In this document: positions 45,322 through 54,160 of the stretch, piece after piece
Numbering within the stretch: position 1 is the first letter of the stretch
Layout of the letters: the number at the start of each line of letters is the position of its first letter
Source of the DNA: Rhodococcus sp. IEGM 1409
Lineage (GTDB): Bacteria > Actinomycetota > Actinomycetes > Mycobacteriales > Mycobacteriaceae
Assembly (NCBI RefSeq): GCF_030056735.1
Contig: NZ_JASHKN010000009.1
Coordinates: forward strand, 1 to 64,000
Length of the DNA stretch: 64,000 nucleotides
Reading direction: 5' to 3'
Program-made: the position numbers and the translations under genes
The notes under the pieces: model-generated
Databases searched by the model: none
What the model was told of the DNA's origin: nothing
The model's input: only the letters and a program-made list of their open reading frames with translations

Positions 45322-46172
45322 GCCGTCACCAGAAACGCGGTGATCTCGTCGGCGGTTCGACGGCCCTGATCGCGGCCGAGTTCAGCTGCGGGACGCCTGG
45401 TTGTCGGCGAGAGCGAGTTCGTTCCGATCGCTTCGACGACGGCGCGGTCGGCGAAGATCGGCAGCACGCGCGCGGGCGCCATCACATCGATTTCCTCTCG
45501 TAGACTGCCGCCCAGAAGATTCGGGGCGGGGTCGGCTGCGGGTGAAAGAACCACGACCACATCGCAGTCGGCAGCCAGATGAACATTCGAGCCACTCGCC
45601 ATTCCGCCGTCCATGTACCGGTCACCGTCGATCGTGACTACCGGCCACACCCCGGGGACGGCGCAACTCGCTCCAACTGCGTCGATCAGTTCTACGCCGT
45701 CAGCATTGCCGAACACCCTCAACTCACCGGTCTGTGCGTTGATCGCCGGGATGCGCAACTCCCGGTCGGGCCACGAACGATTGGGCAGCCGCGCCTCGAT
45801 GACCGCACGACGCACAGCGGGTTCGACGGTATCGGCTCCCATCGCTGCCTCGCCGAGCAAACAGAGTTGCTCGGCCCGGTCCTGCGATCCTGCGATCGCG
45901 TCGACGAACATCTGACCGAGTACCTCGACATCGACCTTCGGATCGATCTCGCCGGTCGCCTCCGCTGTTTGTGCGGCGAAAAGTTCTTGCAGTGTTGCAC
46001 CGCCTGCAATCTGAGCGCTCACCGTGGAACCTGCGGAGGTGCCGATCAACACGTCCGCCGTCAGCAGCGATGCTGCAGTGTCAGGCGATTTGTCCTGAAC
46101 GCCCAACAGAAAACCTGTTTCCCAGGCGATTCCCGCAACGCCGCCACCGGCAAGTACCAACCCCAATTTCAC
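45318..46172 (-). CDS. Patatin-like phospholipase
   Basis: A 284-residue Ser-Asp dyad hydrolase. The oxyanion motif LVLAGGGVAGIAWETGFL, nucleophile elbow VLIGTSAGSTVSAQ and dyad aspartate in YMDGGMASGSNVHLA are all present. GTG at 46172 (MKLGLVLAGGG) lies eight bases after AGAGG; the open frame continues to 46409 but overlaps the divergent kinase gene. Probably cleaves acyl groups from phospholipids. Coupled to the LLM oxidoreductase. Confidence 0.87.
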   Translation of the reverse strand: MKLGLVLAGGGVAGIAWETGFLLGVQDKSPDTAASLLTADVLIGTSAGSTVSAQIAGGATLQELFAAQTAEATGEIDPKVDVEVLGQMFVDAIAGSQDRAEQLCLLGEAAMGADTVEPAVRRAVIEARLPNRSWPDRELRIPAINAQTGELRVFGNADGVELIDAVGASCAVPGVWPVVTIDGDRYMDGGMASGSNVHLAADCDVVVVLSPAADPAPNLLGGSLREEIDVMAPARVLPIFADRAVVEAIGTNSLSPTTRRPAAELGRDQGRRTADEITAFLVTA

Positions 46173-46235
46173 GCCGTCCACCTCTCGTCGATCACGATCC
46201 GTGCCCGAAGTCGACGTTAGACCTACTCTGAAGTG

Positions 46236-47921
46236 ATGTTCATGCGCAGCGCAAAGACATTTGTTCCCGACGCACTCCGCGGGTTGATCGCATCCACCGA
46301 CGACATCGACTGGAATCCCGACCCGGGATACCTCACTCGCGCGACGCCACTTCCACGCGGACGGGTCGCGCTCGTCTCCGGTGGCGGCTCCGGTCACGAA
46401 CCCATGCACGCCGGATTCATCGGCGAAGGAATGCTCACAGCCGTCTGCCCCGGGTTGGTCTTCAGCTCACCCAATGCACTTCAGATCCACGAGGGATCCA
46501 AGGCTGCCGATGCAGGCGGCGGCGTCCTGCACATCGTGAAGAACTACACCGGCGACGTGATGAACTTCGGTATCGCGCGAGAGTTGCTACGCGAGGACAA
46601 GATCGATACCGACGTCGTACTGGTGGACGACGACGTCGCGACCGAACGCGCAGACGGTAGCGGCCCGGGGCGACGCGGTACTGCGGCAACCATCGTGGTG
46701 GAGAAGGTGTGCGGTGCATCCGCCGCCCGCGGTGACGACCTTGCGGAGGTGACCCGGATCGGACAACACGTCGCGCACTCCGCACGAAGCATGGCCGTCG
46801 CTCTGCGCCCTTGTACTTTGCCGGGTGCTGACGAGCCGTCGTTCGACCTACCGGACGGCCAGATGGAACTCGGTATCGGAATCCACGGTGAACGCGGCAC
46901 AGAGCGTGTGGACGCCTTGCCCGCACCGGAATTGGTGCGCCGGTTGACGGATCCGATCATTGCGTCCCTGAGTCTTGCCGAAGGTGATCGCGTCCTCGCC
47001 GTCGTGAACGGTCTCGGCGCCACCCACCCGCTGGAGTTGCAACTACTCTTCGCCGAACTCGGAGATTATCTGGACGAACAGGGAATTCACATCGAGCGAA
47101 CATTGATCGGAACGTTCATCACTGCATTGAACATGGCCGGGGCATCTATCACTCTTGTTCGCACAGACAAAGAAATCCTCGAATTATGGGACGCACCAAC
47201 AAAAGCGCCCGCCTGGCCGAATGCTATGGCGCGTGAGTACACCGGCATGGGCAAGCGCGAATCATTCGGTCCCACATTCACACCCGACATCTCGCGCACT
47301 GCCGAAAGCAGCTTCGTCGGCGGCTGGATTGCGGACTGGGCCGAGAAGGTATTGGAGCAAGAACCGGCTCTTACCGATCTCGACAGACGAGCGGGTGACG
47401 GCGATTTCGGGACCAACATGGTCGCCGCGCTGGATCAGCTCGATATCTCAGCGATCCGTGACACATATTCCACTGCAACGGTATTCGACGCAGTCTCGCA
47501 GGCATACCTCGGCCACGCCGGCGGCACCTCCGGCGCATTGTTCGGCATCTGGTTCAGGCATTTCTTCCGCGTTGCCGCAGACTCGGCGGACTCCGAACTC
47601 GACCTCGGCGCGATCGCGGCCGCAGCGCGGGCAGGGCTCGACAACATCACTTCGCTCGGCGGTGCACGCGTCGGCGACAAGACAATGGTCGACGCGATAG
47701 TTCCGGCGGTCGAGTCGTTGGAGCAATCCGTGAGCTCGGAAGCCGATCGAGATGCTGCGCTGGCGAGCGCAGCGGAAGCCGCAGCGGGCGGGGCGGAGTC
47801 GACCGAAACCATGCTCGCAAACCGCGGACGTGCAAGTTATGTGGGCGAAGCCGCTCGCGGAGTGGTCGATCCGGGAGCGCTACTCATAGCGTGGTTCTTC
47901 GCTTGTGCAGTGGGGCACTAG
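46236..47921 (+). CDS. Dihydroxyacetone kinase (DhaK-DhaL fused)
   Basis: A ~561-residue ATP-dependent dihydroxyacetone kinase. The DhaK half has ALVSGGGSGHEPMHAGFIGEG, YTGDVMNFGIARELLR and GIGIHGERGTERVD (with the histidine that binds the substrate covalently). The DhaL half has LTDLDRRAGDGDFGTNM, holding the Asp residues that bind Mg-ATP, and GHAGGTSGALFGIWFRHF. Both halves in one chain match the ATP-dependent, not PTS-dependent, form. Starts GTG 46233, ATG 46236 or ATG 46242 are all possible. Feeds glycerol or dihydroxyacetone carbon into triose phosphate. Confidence 0.9.
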   Translation: MFMRSAKTFVPDALRGLIASTDDIDWNPDPGYLTRATPLPRGRVALVSGGGSGHEPMHAGFIGEGMLTAVCPGLVFSSPNALQIHEGSKAADAGGGVLHIVKNYTGDVMNFGIARELLREDKIDTDVVLVDDDVATERADGSGPGRRGTAATIVVEKVCGASAARGDDLAEVTRIGQHVAHSARSMAVALRPCTLPGADEPSFDLPDGQMELGIGIHGERGTERVDALPAPELVRRLTDPIIASLSLAEGDRVLAVVNGLGATHPLELQLLFAELGDYLDEQGIHIERTLIGTFITALNMAGASITLVRTDKEILELWDAPTKAPAWPNAMAREYTGMGKRESFGPTFTPDISRTAESSFVGGWIADWAEKVLEQEPALTDLDRRAGDGDFGTNMVAALDQLDISAIRDTYSTATVFDAVSQAYLGHAGGTSGALFGIWFRHFFRVAADSADSELDLGAIAAAARAGLDNITSLGGARVGDKTMVDAIVPAVESLEQSVSSEADRDAALASAAEAAAGGAESTETMLANRGRASYVGEAARGVVDPGALLIAWFFACAVGH

Positions 47922-47931
47922 CGAGCACTTC

Positions 47932-47963
47932 TGTGCTGTGACTAATCTGGCAGCCACAGCACA
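47932..47963 (+). terminator. Inverted repeat after dihydroxyacetone kinase
   Basis: TGTGCTGTG and CACAGCACA (9-base arms, 14-base loop) directly after the kinase stop. No T-run, so termination is only suggested. Confidence 0.45.
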
Positions 47964-48022
47964 TCGTTTGTGACGGCCCGTGGGCAAAAGCACCGGTCTC
48001 ACACACCAAACAGGAGCAGCCC

Positions 48023-49645
48023 ATGCTGAGCACAATGCAAGACGCCCCCCTCTCCATTGCTCAACTTCTCCGCCACGGTGCCTCCGTTCACGGGGCCTCC
48101 GAGGTTGTCACGTGGACCGAGTCCGGCCCGCGCCGCGTGTCCTACGCAGACGTCGGCAAACGTTGTGCACAGCTTGCGCACGCCCTGCGCGGGCTCGGCG
48201 TCGAGGGTGACGAGCGAGTCGCCACGTTCATGTGGAACAACTCCGAGCACCTCGAGGCGTACCTGACGATCCCCTCGATGGGTGCCGTGCTCCACACGCT
48301 GAACATTCGTCTGTTCCCCGAGCAGTTGATCCACGTCGCCAATCACGCCGAGGACCGCGTGATCATCGTCGACCCGTCCCTGATTCCGCTTCTCGCTCCG
48401 CAGCTTCCGTCGCTGACGACCGTCAAACACATCATCGTCACCGGCTCCTCCACTGCAGGGCTCGAAGCTCCCGAGGGCGTGCAGGTTCACACCTACGAGG
48501 GCTTGATCGCCGATCAACCCACCGAGTTCGACTGGCCCGAGGTCGACGAACTCAGTGCTGCTGCAATGTGTTACACGTCCGGTACCACGGGCGATCCCAA
48601 GGGCGTCGTCTACTCCCACCGTTCGATCTACCTGCACTCCATGCAGGTCTGCATGAGCGACGGCCCCAACCTCGCGCAGGGCGATCGTGCACTCGCGGTG
48701 GTGCCTCAGTTCCATGCCATGTCGTGGGGACTTCCCTACGCCGCGTTCATGATCGGCGCCTCCCTGATCATGCCCGACCGCTTCCTCCAGCCTGCCCCGT
48801 TGGCGGCGATCATCGCCAGCGAGAAGCCGACGTTCGCCGCGGCTGTACCCACCATCTGGCAGGGCCTGCACCTCTACCTCGAGCAGAACCCTCAGGACAT
48901 TTCCTCGATGCGTGAGGTTCTGATCGGCGGCTCCGCGGTACCGCCCGCCCTCATGCACGCATTCGAAGCCGATCACAACGTCTCCGTCCTGCACGCCTGG
49001 GGCATGACCGAAACCTCCCCGCTCGGATCCGTTGCCCGCCCGCCGGCCGGTGTCACCGGCGACGCGATGTGGAAGTACCGCTACTCGCAGGGTCGATTCC
49101 CGGCATCCGTCGAGGCGCGTCTCATCGACGACGACGGCAAAGTTGTTGCACACGACGGAGTTTCCGTCGGCGAACTCGAAGTACGCGGCCCTTGGATCAC
49201 CGGGTCGTACTACGGCGTCGACGCGGAAGACAAGTTCAACGACGGCTGGCTCAAGACCGGCGACGTCGGATCCATCACGGCCGACGGCTTCCTGAGCCTG
49301 TCCGACCGCTCCAAGGACATCATCAAGTCCGGCGGCGAATGGATCTCCTCGGTCGACCTCGAGAACGCCGTCATGGGCCACCCCGACGTCACCGAAGCTG
49401 CCGTCATCGGCGTGCCGGACGAGAAGTGGGACGAACGCCCGTTGGTTGCGGTTGTTCTTCGCGCCGGTTCCGAAACCACCATGTCCGAACTGCAACAGTA
49501 TCTTTCGGACAAGGTTGCCAAGTGGCAGCTCCCCGAGAACTGGGCTGTGGTTCAGGAAGTCCCGAAGACCAGCGTCGGCAAGTTCGACAAAAAGCGCTTG
49601 CGAGCCGACTACCACGAAGGTGGACTCGAAGTCACGCGACTCTGA
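48023..49645 (+). CDS. Acyl-CoA synthetase, medium/long-chain (FadD/AlkK type)
   Basis: A 540-residue fatty-acid CoA ligase. CYTSGTTGDPKGVVYSHRS (P-loop), VLHAWGMTETSPLGSV, DRSKDIIKSGGEWISSVDLE (the variant hinge of the AlkK/medium-chain group) and the lysine in VPKTSVGKFDKKRLR are present. Codon use is strongly biased, suggesting high expression. Flanked by an inverted repeat upstream and a strong terminator downstream, so probably a single-gene unit. Confidence 0.9.
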   Translation: MLSTMQDAPLSIAQLLRHGASVHGASEVVTWTESGPRRVSYADVGKRCAQLAHALRGLGVEGDERVATFMWNNSEHLEAYLTIPSMGAVLHTLNIRLFPEQLIHVANHAEDRVIIVDPSLIPLLAPQLPSLTTVKHIIVTGSSTAGLEAPEGVQVHTYEGLIADQPTEFDWPEVDELSAAAMCYTSGTTGDPKGVVYSHRSIYLHSMQVCMSDGPNLAQGDRALAVVPQFHAMSWGLPYAAFMIGASLIMPDRFLQPAPLAAIIASEKPTFAAAVPTIWQGLHLYLEQNPQDISSMREVLIGGSAVPPALMHAFEADHNVSVLHAWGMTETSPLGSVARPPAGVTGDAMWKYRYSQGRFPASVEARLIDDDGKVVAHDGVSVGELEVRGPWITGSYYGVDAEDKFNDGWLKTGDVGSITADGFLSLSDRSKDIIKSGGEWISSVDLENAVMGHPDVTEAAVIGVPDEKWDERPLVAVVLRAGSETTMSELQQYLSDKVAKWQLPENWAVVQEVPKTSVGKFDKKRLRADYHEGGLEVTRL

Positions 49646-49660
49646 CACGCATTGAATACT

Positions 49661-49699
49661 GAAGGTGGGCAACAGGTTTTCAACCTGTTGCCCACCTTC
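49661..49699. terminator. Strong bidirectional terminator
   Basis: A perfect 18-base stem (GAAGGTGGGCAACAGGTT) with a TTC loop between the convergent acyl-CoA ligase and TetR genes. Confidence 0.82.
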
Positions 49700-49718
49700 G
49701 TTTACGGGCGAGATACTT

Positions 49719-50345
49719 TTACGGTCGATACCCGACCGTATGAAAAGCGATGTCGACGTACTTCTCCGCCAATTGCGACGGTGACATCGGACCGCCGGTC
49801 TGGAACGAACGCGGTAATGACTGAGCCATTCCGAGTACCGCCCGGACGGTCTCTTCGGTATCGGTGACCGAAAAATCTTCTGATGAAACACCGTCGTCGA
49901 CGATCCTGCGCATCAGCAACTCGAGCCGTTTACGGCTGGCGGCGTATCGACTTCGGCTTTCCGGTGAGACATGCCGGATCTCGGTATCCAACGCAGCATG
50001 CCGCGACCGGTGGGTCATGTAGAGAACAATCGCTTCGACTACCAAAGCAAAGCGTCGCACCGGATTTTCGCCGGCTTCCACTTCTGCCGCTTCGGTTCTG
50101 GTATTCAGTTCACTCATCGAGATCTCGAACAAAGCGGCGAGGACGGCTTCTTTGTTCGCGTGGTGATAGTAGAGCGCGGGAACGGTCACCCCGACACGGT
50201 TGGCAATCTGCCGCACCGTCGTGCCGTGGTAACCGTTCTCGTCGAAAAGCTCGAGCGAAGCCGTCAGGATGTCGGTCATCACCAGCGGCGGGAAGGACCT
50301 CCAGTCCACTGCCCCCGAATTCACCGACTCGACCTCTCCAGACAT
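49719..50345 (-). CDS. TetR-family transcriptional regulator
   Basis: A 208-residue TetR protein. Helix-turn-helix: ASLELFDENGYHGTTVRQIA and NRVGVTVPALYYHHANKEAV. The C-terminal ligand domain follows. ATG at 50345 (MSGEVESVNSGAVDW) is preferred; the open frame continues upstream through the SDR gene without coding character. It lies 13 bases behind the SDR and is the last gene of the thiolase-SDR-TetR operon. The palindrome at 52438-52451 is its likely operator, and the ligand is probably an acyl-CoA. Confidence 0.85.
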   Translation of the reverse strand: MSGEVESVNSGAVDWRSFPPLVMTDILTASLELFDENGYHGTTVRQIANRVGVTVPALYYHHANKEAVLAALFEISMSELNTRTEAAEVEAGENPVRRFALVVEAIVLYMTHRSRHAALDTEIRHVSPESRSRYAASRKRLELLMRRIVDDGVSSEDFSVTDTEETVRAVLGMAQSLPRSFQTGGPMSPSQLAEKYVDIAFHTVGYRP

Positions 50346-50358
50346 GTAATAGCCGAAA

Positions 50359-51120
50359 TTAACGCGGTGCCATACGGATTGCTCCGTCGAGGCGGATCGT
50401 CTCACCGTTGAGCATGGGGTTGGAGACGATGTGCGCAGCAAGCGCGCCGTATTCGCTGGGATCACCCAGGCGTGAGGGGTGGGGCACCTGCTGGCCCAAC
50501 GATGCCTGAGCTGCTTCAGGCAGTCCGGCCAGCAACGGGGTCTTGAACAGGCCAGGAGCAATGGTGTTGACGCGGATCAGCAGCGACGCGAGGTCGCGGG
50601 CGATGGGGAGCGTCATACCGACGACGCCACCCTTCGACGCGGAGTACGCAGCCTGCCCGATCTGGCCGTCGTACGCTGCGACCGAGGCGGTGTTGATGAT
50701 GACGCCGCGTTCACCGTCGATGGGTTCGGTCTTCGAAATACGCTCCGCGGCAAGACGAAGGACGTTGAAGGTGCCGATCAGGTTGACGTCGATGACCTTC
50801 TTGAACGCATCGAGGGGGAAGGCGCCCTTCTTGCTGACCGTCTTGACTGCGTTGCCGATTCCGGCGCAGTTGACCGCCACCCGCAGGGGTCCGAGGGACT
50901 CGGCCACGTCGAGTGCAGCGGTGACCGCAGCCTCGTCGGTGACGTCTGCCGCCGCGAAGCGGACCCGATCACCGAGCTCCTTGGCGATGGCTTCACCGTT
51001 CGACGATGGAAGGTCGATGATCACGACGCTCGCGCCGTCGGCAAGAAGGGCTTTGGTGGTGGCCAAGCCGAGGCCGGATGCTCCACCGGTGACGACGGCG
51101 ACGCTGTCGTTGACGATCAT
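50359..51120 (-). CDS. SDR, 3-hydroxyacyl-CoA dehydrogenase type (HSD10-like)
   Basis: A 253-residue short-chain dehydrogenase. [20 protein letters not shown] (cofactor), [33 protein letters not shown] with the Tyr-x3-Lys of YSASKGG, and [16 protein letters not shown]. The sequence [20 protein letters not shown] is characteristic of the 17-beta-HSD10/type II 3-hydroxyacyl-CoA dehydrogenase group, oxidising 3-hydroxyacyl-CoAs. ATG at 51120 follows GAAAGGAACTCTC. The thiolase upstream would carry out the next step of beta-oxidation. Confidence 0.88.
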   Translation of the reverse strand: MIVNDSVAVVTGGASGLGLATTKALLADGASVVIIDLPSSNGEAIAKELGDRVRFAAADVTDEAAVTAALDVAESLGPLRVAVNCAGIGNAVKTVSKKGAFPLDAFKKVIDVNLIGTFNVLRLAAERISKTEPIDGERGVIINTASVAAYDGQIGQAAYSASKGGVVGMTLPIARDLASLLIRVNTIAPGLFKTPLLAGLPEAAQASLGQQVPHPSRLGDPSEYGALAAHIVSNPMLNGETIRLDGAIRMAPR

Positions 51121-51148
51121 GAGAGTTCCTTTCGAAAGGTTATGTGTT

Positions 51149-52342
51149 TCAGATGCGTTCGATGATGGTGGCGTTGGCCATGCCGGCGCCCTCACACATG
51201 GTCTGCAGACCGTAGCGTCCGCCGGTGGCCTCGAGGTGGTTGACCATCGTGGTCAGCAGACGAGTACCCGAGGAACCCAGGGCGTGGCCGAGAGCAATGG
51301 CGCCGCCCCACGGGTTGAGCTTTGCCGGGTCGGCGCCGAACTCGTGAGCCCAGGCGAGCGGCACGGGAGCAAATGCCTCGTTGACCTCGTACGTGTCGAT
51401 GTCGTCGATGCTCAGACCCGCGCGCGCGAGCACCTTGTGGGTAGCCGGGATGGGCGCGGTGAGCATGAAGATCGGGTCGTCGCCCGCGACGGAGAAGGAA
51501 TGGAAGCGTGCTCGCGGCGTCAGCCCCAGCTTCGACGCCATTTCTTCACTCATGATCAGGGCCGCCGACGCGCCGTCGGTGAGCGGCGACGAGTTACCGG
51601 GAGTGATCGACCACTGTGCCTCGGGGAAACGCTGCGCGTACTTCTCCGAGTAGAACGACGGCTTCAAGCCGGCGAGGCCCTCGGCGGTCGTGGACGCGCG
51701 AACCGTCTCGTCGACGGTGTGCGAGACGGTCTCACCGGCGGCATCGGTCACCGAGATCGGCAGGATCTCCTTGTCGAAGAGCCCCTTCGCCGCTGCCTCC
51801 GCTGCCCGCTGGTGGGACTGCGCAGCGAATGCGTCGAGAGCCTCGCGGTCGAACTTCCACTTCGCGGCGATCAACTCCGCGGAGATGCCCTGATTGACCA
51901 GGCCTTCGGGGTAGCGAGCCGCGATGCCCGGACCGGAAGCGTCCTTCCCCATCGTCGTAGTACCCATCGGGACACGACTCATCGACTCGACGCCCGCCGC
52001 GATCACGATGTCGTATGCACCGGCGATCACGCCCTGCGCCGCAAAGTGCGCAGCTTGCTGACTTGATCCGCACTGGCGATCGATCGTGGTGGCGGGTACC
52101 GACTCGGGGAATCCGGCCGAAAGTACCGCGCTGCGGGTGATGTTGAGAGCCTGCTCACCGGCCTGTCCGACGCAACCGCCGATAACGTCGTCCACCAAGG
52201 CGGGGTCGAGGCCGTTTCGATCGACGATGGAACGCAGAACGTGGGCCATCAGTTCGACAGGGTGCGTCCCGGACAGAGCTCCGCCCGGCTTGCCCTTGCC
52301 TGACGCGATCCGGACTACATCGACGATCACTGCCTTGGTCAT
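51149..52342 (-). CDS. Acetyl-CoA C-acyltransferase (thiolase)
   Basis: A 397-residue thiolase. The acyl-binding cysteine is in [39 protein letters not shown] carries the His-binding region, [20 protein letters not shown] the catalytic histidine, and the ending [19 protein letters not shown] the second catalytic cysteine, in which CEGAGMANA replaces the more common CxGxGxG pattern. ATG at 52342 is placed behind AAGGGAACGAAG. First gene of the operon with an HSD10-like SDR and TetR, a short beta-oxidation module. Confidence 0.9.
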   Translation of the reverse strand: MTKAVIVDVVRIASGKGKPGGALSGTHPVELMAHVLRSIVDRNGLDPALVDDVIGGCVGQAGEQALNITRSAVLSAGFPESVPATTIDRQCGSSQQAAHFAAQGVIAGAYDIVIAAGVESMSRVPMGTTTMGKDASGPGIAARYPEGLVNQGISAELIAAKWKFDREALDAFAAQSHQRAAEAAAKGLFDKEILPISVTDAAGETVSHTVDETVRASTTAEGLAGLKPSFYSEKYAQRFPEAQWSITPGNSSPLTDGASAALIMSEEMASKLGLTPRARFHSFSVAGDDPIFMLTAPIPATHKVLARAGLSIDDIDTYEVNEAFAPVPLAWAHEFGADPAKLNPWGGAIALGHALGSSGTRLLTTMVNHLEATGGRYGLQTMCEGAGMANATIIERI

Positions 52343-52437
52343 CTTCGTTCCCTTCGAGGACGTGCACTGCTGGGGCGGTCCGGCACCCGAGTTTCGTGGC
52401 ACCGAGCGCCGGACCGAGATCGAGGGAGCGCCCTGAC

Positions 52438-52451
52438 TTAGCGCTCGCTAA
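52438..52451. promoter_or_regulatory. TetR-type operator upstream of thiolase operon
   Basis: TTAGCG-CT-CGCTAA, perfect 6-base arms, 96-109 bases upstream of the thiolase ATG. The symmetry and AGCG-N2-CGCT core are typical of TetR-family operators, and a TetR gene ends the operon. Confidence 0.6.
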
Positions 52452-52537
52452 AGGATTACCATCCCGCCAATACACCCGTCAAGGAGAAGCCACGGGCACG
52501 AGGTCGGAATTCAGTACTGAAGTCGCCGAGACAACAA

Positions 52538-52573
52538 AAGTCGCCCCACGCCTGGGCAGGCATGGGGCGACTT
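52538..52573 (-). terminator. Rho-independent terminator of the secreted-protein gene
   Basis: An 11-base stem (AAGTCGCCCCA/TGGGGCGACTT) enclosing a second GCCT/AGGC stem. On the minus strand it is followed by TTGTTGT, giving a T-rich tail after the stop at 52654. Confidence 0.72.
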
Positions 52574-52653
52574 CTCATCGAGCATTGCGAAGCTGCATGT
52601 TCAGCGCACGCTGGAGATCACATCGACTCGGCGTGCGGCACCAGCGCCGCCAA

Positions 52654-53433
52654 TCATGGGTGTAGGTTGGCCGCGCCGCCGTTCGGCGTCAGAACCGAAC
52701 CGATATTCGAGTCGGTTCGCGGCGTGACATCCGTTGCCGAGCACATCGTAGGAGCGTACTGAGTTCCGAACAATGACGCCTTCGACAGGAACGTCATGTA
52801 GTTCTTCGGGTTTGCGTACTTCCCGGCATCACCGTCGGTATTGATGTAAACCGCCGGGTTGGGGGAAGTCGTGACGACCTGAACCGAAGGCAGCGTGAAG
52901 GTCGCGCCGGCGAGCGCAGTCAAACCCGCATCAGAGGTATTCGAGCCGCCCGGACTCGCACCCGCAATCGTTGTTCCGACTCCGCCGTTGAGGGAAAGAT
53001 ACGACCCCGTAGCGTCGGCAGCACCACTTGCGTTTACTCGAGTGACAACCGGAGTGCCACTGAATCCACTACCCGTCCCGGAGACTATGGACGCAGACGT
53101 ATAGGTCGCCGGATCGATCTTGAATACGAGGTTCAATCGATTCAGATTGATGACAGTGGCACCGCCACCACTTGTCGGAACAGTTTGCGAGCCTGGCTGA
53201 ATCGTGTAGGTGCCCGGTGTCGACGACGAGTGCGCAACCGACATGGAGTGAGCCTGCAGCGGCTGGTGAACATTGCCGGCAATGAGCGAAACGGGATCAC
53301 CCATGCAGGCATTGTTGTAATTCGTCGTCACATTGTGGGCCGATGCCGGCACAGTTGCCGCCAACACCAATCCACATGCTGCCGCAGAGATCGCAGCAGC
53401 AGTTCCGGCACGCCGAGCGAGAGATACAGTCAT
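52654..53433 (-). CDS. Secreted protein of unknown function
   Basis: A 259-residue protein with a clear signal peptide: MTVSLARRAGTAAAISAAAC, then GLVLAATVPASAHN with a likely cut after ASA. The mature protein (~227 residues) is rich in Ser, Thr, Gly, Ala and Val, nearly free of Lys and with only two Cys (NNACMGDP and PTMCSATD), which could form one disulfide. A middle segment is strand-rich (TSASIVSGTGSGFSGTPVVT). I do not recognise a family. It is transcribed from the long gap at 53434-54160, where a motif shared with the small-peptide operon lies. Probable cell-wall or extracellular protein. Confidence 0.72.
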   Translation of the reverse strand: MTVSLARRAGTAAAISAAACGLVLAATVPASAHNVTTNYNNACMGDPVSLIAGNVHQPLQAHSMSVAHSSSTPGTYTIQPGSQTVPTSGGGATVINLNRLNLVFKIDPATYTSASIVSGTGSGFSGTPVVTRVNASGAADATGSYLSLNGGVGTTIAGASPGGSNTSDAGLTALAGATFTLPSVQVVTTSPNPAVYINTDGDAGKYANPKNYMTFLSKASLFGTQYAPTMCSATDVTPRTDSNIGSVLTPNGGAANLHP

Positions 53434-54160
53434 TTTGAACCTTTTCTTTCGTTGAGAAACGATTGACGTTCAACAAGATGAAATGTCGCAACTGATTTCG
53501 AATCGCGGCATCATCGCAAAGAAAATCTCCTCCTCCCTACCCGTGGACAGAACGAACTCGGATACAGCGCCATTCCGGGAATGGCGTTTCCCGGAGGCGA
53601 GACAGATTCGAATACCGTTGCAGGACAGTTGAGAGTAGATTTCAGCTCAGAAAGTCCACACATGGTCGGCGGTAGAAAATCGATATAGGGGTAAGCCTCC
53701 GCAGCGATGCAGAACAATCACATCCTGCGTCCAGTGCCGGCGAGAATTCTCGCATCCCGAAACCCTAGAACAGGTACCAGTTTTCTCACTTTGCCGACAA
53801 AGTCAAGGAAAGGCGAATAGTTCATACTTTAGACGCAGCGCCAGGGCCCTTCGCCTCAACTGGAAGTTGGAAAACCGGTCGAGCAGTCGAAAAATACTGG
53901 CAGACAACGCAAATAGATTGGCTCCACGAGAGTTCGATTCTCTCCACGCTCATGTTGCCAGGTGACAATTCGCGGGATCGCGCAACTCAACCTGTCCACC
54001 CGGCCATCCCTTAGTACTTTTGGACGATAGTTTGCAAATTTCGCCCGAAATGTCCGAAATCGGATACTCTTCCGCCACAAGCAATCCAAGCCACACGGGG
54101 ATTCGGACGTGGCACGAATTGACTACCAGCCGCAGGGGGACTTGATCGGGAGGTTAACCG
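53434..54160. other. Long divergent intergenic region
   Basis: 727 bases between the secreted-protein gene (minus) and the lanthipeptide synthetase (plus). No convincing gene: a 68-codon minus-strand frame (53511-53717) starts on TTG without a ribosome site. The region holds the conserved motif at 53765-53785, an AT-richer stretch at 53880-54070 likely to carry the synthetase promoter, and a GGGAGG site just before the synthetase TTG. Confidence 0.55.
53765..53785. promoter_or_regulatory. Shared motif CTAGAAC-N5-CCAGTTTTC, copy 1
   Basis: CTAGAAC-AGGTA-CCAGTTTTC. An 18-of-21 match recurs at 57739-57759, upstream of the small-peptide operon. The core TAGAAC-AG-GTACCA differs by one base from the KstR consensus T-N2-AAC-N2-GTT-N2-A. 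Both copies have the same orientation relative to the minus-strand genes they precede. Confidence 0.5.

Noticed and set aside
53511-53717. 68-codon minus-strand frame upstream of the secreted-protein gene
   Set aside because: TTG start without ribosome site, no hydrophobic or domain pattern; kept as untranslated leader.
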